Source: Deltaproteobacteria bacterium RIFCSPLOWO2_02_FULL_57_26
GTDB lineage: Bacteria; Desulfobacterota; Binatia; UBA9968
Assembly: GCA_001798455.1 (NCBI GenBank)
Contig: MGSI01000095.1
Coordinates: 1-5,183, forward strand
Length of the DNA: 5,183 bases
Reading direction: 5' to 3'
In this document: positions 4,770 to 5,183 of the stretch, piece by piece
Numbering within the stretch: position 1 is the stretch's first letter
How the letters are laid out: every line of letters starts with the position of its first letter
The notes under the pieces: generated by a model
What the model was told of the DNA's origin: nothing
Seen by the model: the letters and a program-made list of their open reading frames with translations, nothing else
The model's database searches: none
Translations under genes and position numbers: made by a program

Positions 4770-4810
4770 TGGCCAGGGACGGAATCGAACCGCCGACACG
4801 AGGGAAGGAA
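4770..4810 (-). repeat. Right direct repeat: 3' end of a tRNA (probably tRNA-Phe), att-like
   Basis: This is the second copy of the tRNA 3' end (variable loop, T arm, acceptor strand and discriminator base on the minus strand), in the same orientation as the copy at 4041-4081. Similarity starts exactly at the discriminator base. It continues 7 bp (NAAGGAA on the plus strand) past the anticodon-stem arm into sequence unlike a Phe anticodon loop, so the two are copies of each other and not just two independent tRNA matches. The encoded CCA tail is absent in both. Confidence 0.75.
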
Positions 4811-4892
4811 ATCATTTACGACAGGCTCAGATCGTTGGTCACGTCCTGCAAGCTATCTTTCCCGGCTGTCAAGCCTGGCACGGTACTTCATC

Positions 4893-5183
4893 GTGCTGCA
4901 AGTCAAAAACCGGCGCGGGGAGCCGGTGGGCGGCGGCGGACTCATTCGTCCCTCGCCCGATCCGCTCTCCGAAAAAGCGTTGCGACCGCACGCGCCCGAG
5001 GAGCTGAGAAAGGCCCTGGAAGAGGCGGAGGGGCGTTACCGGGAAGCTCAAGGCCTCTGCGAGCAGGCCTTCAAGCGCTGGCGGGACGCGATGAACGAGA
5101 GGTCAAAGTTCATGCGCGGCGTCGGGCTGGCCGAGAAGAGTTACCAGGAAGCCGAAGAGCTGGAGAGCCAAGCGCGGATCGAG
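4893..5183 (+). CDS. Unrecognised coiled-coil protein, 3' end outside the window and start uncertain
   Basis: An open frame runs to the last base of the window without a stop. I do not recognise the family. From a possible GTG start at 4893 it gives 97 residues: an N-terminal part VLQVKNRRGEPVGGGLIRPS that looks like a strand-turn-strand with a glycine-rich loop, then from about residue 36 an uninterrupted Glu/Ala/Arg-rich helix (PEELRKALEEAEGRYREAQ onward) suggesting a coiled coil. There is no signal peptide or membrane segment in view. The start is unsafe: no ATG occurs in frame before 5091, no ribosome-binding site precedes the GTG, and the frame is open back to 4755, right through the tRNA-end repeat. 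Residues before the GTG (SRLSSLARYFI) also look protein-like, so the gene may have lost its true 5' end when the neighbouring cassette arrived. Confidence 0.55.
   Translation, partial: MLQVKNRRGEPVGGGGLIRPSPDPLSEKALRPHAPEELRKALEEAEGRYREAQGLCEQAFKRWRDAMNERSKFMRGVGLAEKSYQEAEELESQARIE

Larger units (their letters stand above)
4041..4810 (+). mobile_element. Candidate att-bounded higBA cassette flanked by tRNA-end direct repeats
   Basis: A self-contained toxin-antitoxin operon lies between two 41-bp direct repeats (40 of 41 identical, 729 bp apart) that are copies of a tRNA 3' end. Tyrosine-recombinase elements that insert into tRNA genes produce exactly this kind of repeat pair. No integrase, transposase or terminal inverted repeat lies between them, so the unit is either a passive cassette moved in trans, the last remnant of an island whose other genes were deleted, or a duplication made by homologous recombination. 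The right repeat begins 15 bp after the antitoxin stop, so almost no spare DNA is carried. Mobility is inference. Confidence 0.5.

Noticed and set aside
4690..5007. Plus-strand 105-codon ORF containing GQGRNRTADTR
   Set aside because: That peptide is a familiar artefact of translating the complement of a tRNA 3' end; the frame runs across higA, the repeat and the beginning of the coiled-coil gene.

Overview
The window (5183 bp, moderately GC-rich by eye) reads as a bacterial chromosome fragment. No gene fixes the taxon. The mix of an extradiol-dioxygenase gene cluster, short intergenic heptad repeats and tRNA-end-flanked toxin-antitoxin DNA would suit an uncultivated soil or subsurface bacterium, but that is inference.

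Left and centre (5-3778, all minus strand, read right to left): a D-2-hydroxyacid dehydrogenase of the phosphoglycerate-dehydrogenase type (3778-2702); a 279-bp gap with what looks like frameshifted coding debris; a LigB-type class III extradiol dioxygenase large subunit (2419-1547); a small LigA-like partner (1454-1209); a divergent short-chain dehydrogenase/reductase (1128-337); and a small ferredoxin-like alpha-beta-barrel protein (337-5) that starts inside the stop codon of the previous gene. The likely shared theme is catabolism of an aromatic or related compound: ring opening by LigAB, with oxidoreductases acting on hydroxy or keto products. The actual substrate cannot be read from sequence. 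Two of the enzymes lack textbook active-site residues: LigB has Gln where the second iron-ligand His is expected, and the SDR has Ser and Arg where Tyr and Lys are expected.

The two short spacers between ligB, ligA and the SDR gene are not random. Each holds about four heptamers followed, after a 13-18 nt loop, by about four inverted heptamers. One array supplies the SDR ribosome-binding site; the other contains the ligB stop codon.

Right (4041-4810): a self-contained plus-strand HigB-HigA toxin-antitoxin operon with its own strong promoter (TTGACA, 17 bp, TAAGAT) and a 19-bp palindrome inside that promoter. The unit is bracketed by two near-identical 41-bp direct repeats. Their minus strand is the 3' end of a tRNA, most likely tRNA-Phe, from the anticodon stem to the discriminator base. 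This is the classic form of an integrase attachment site, so the unit looks like a very small att-bounded toxin-antitoxin cassette, or the remnant of a larger island, with no integrase inside.

Far right (about 4893-5183): the beginning of an unrecognised, Glu/Ala-rich, probably coiled-coil protein that runs off the window. It has no ATG start upstream of its helical part.
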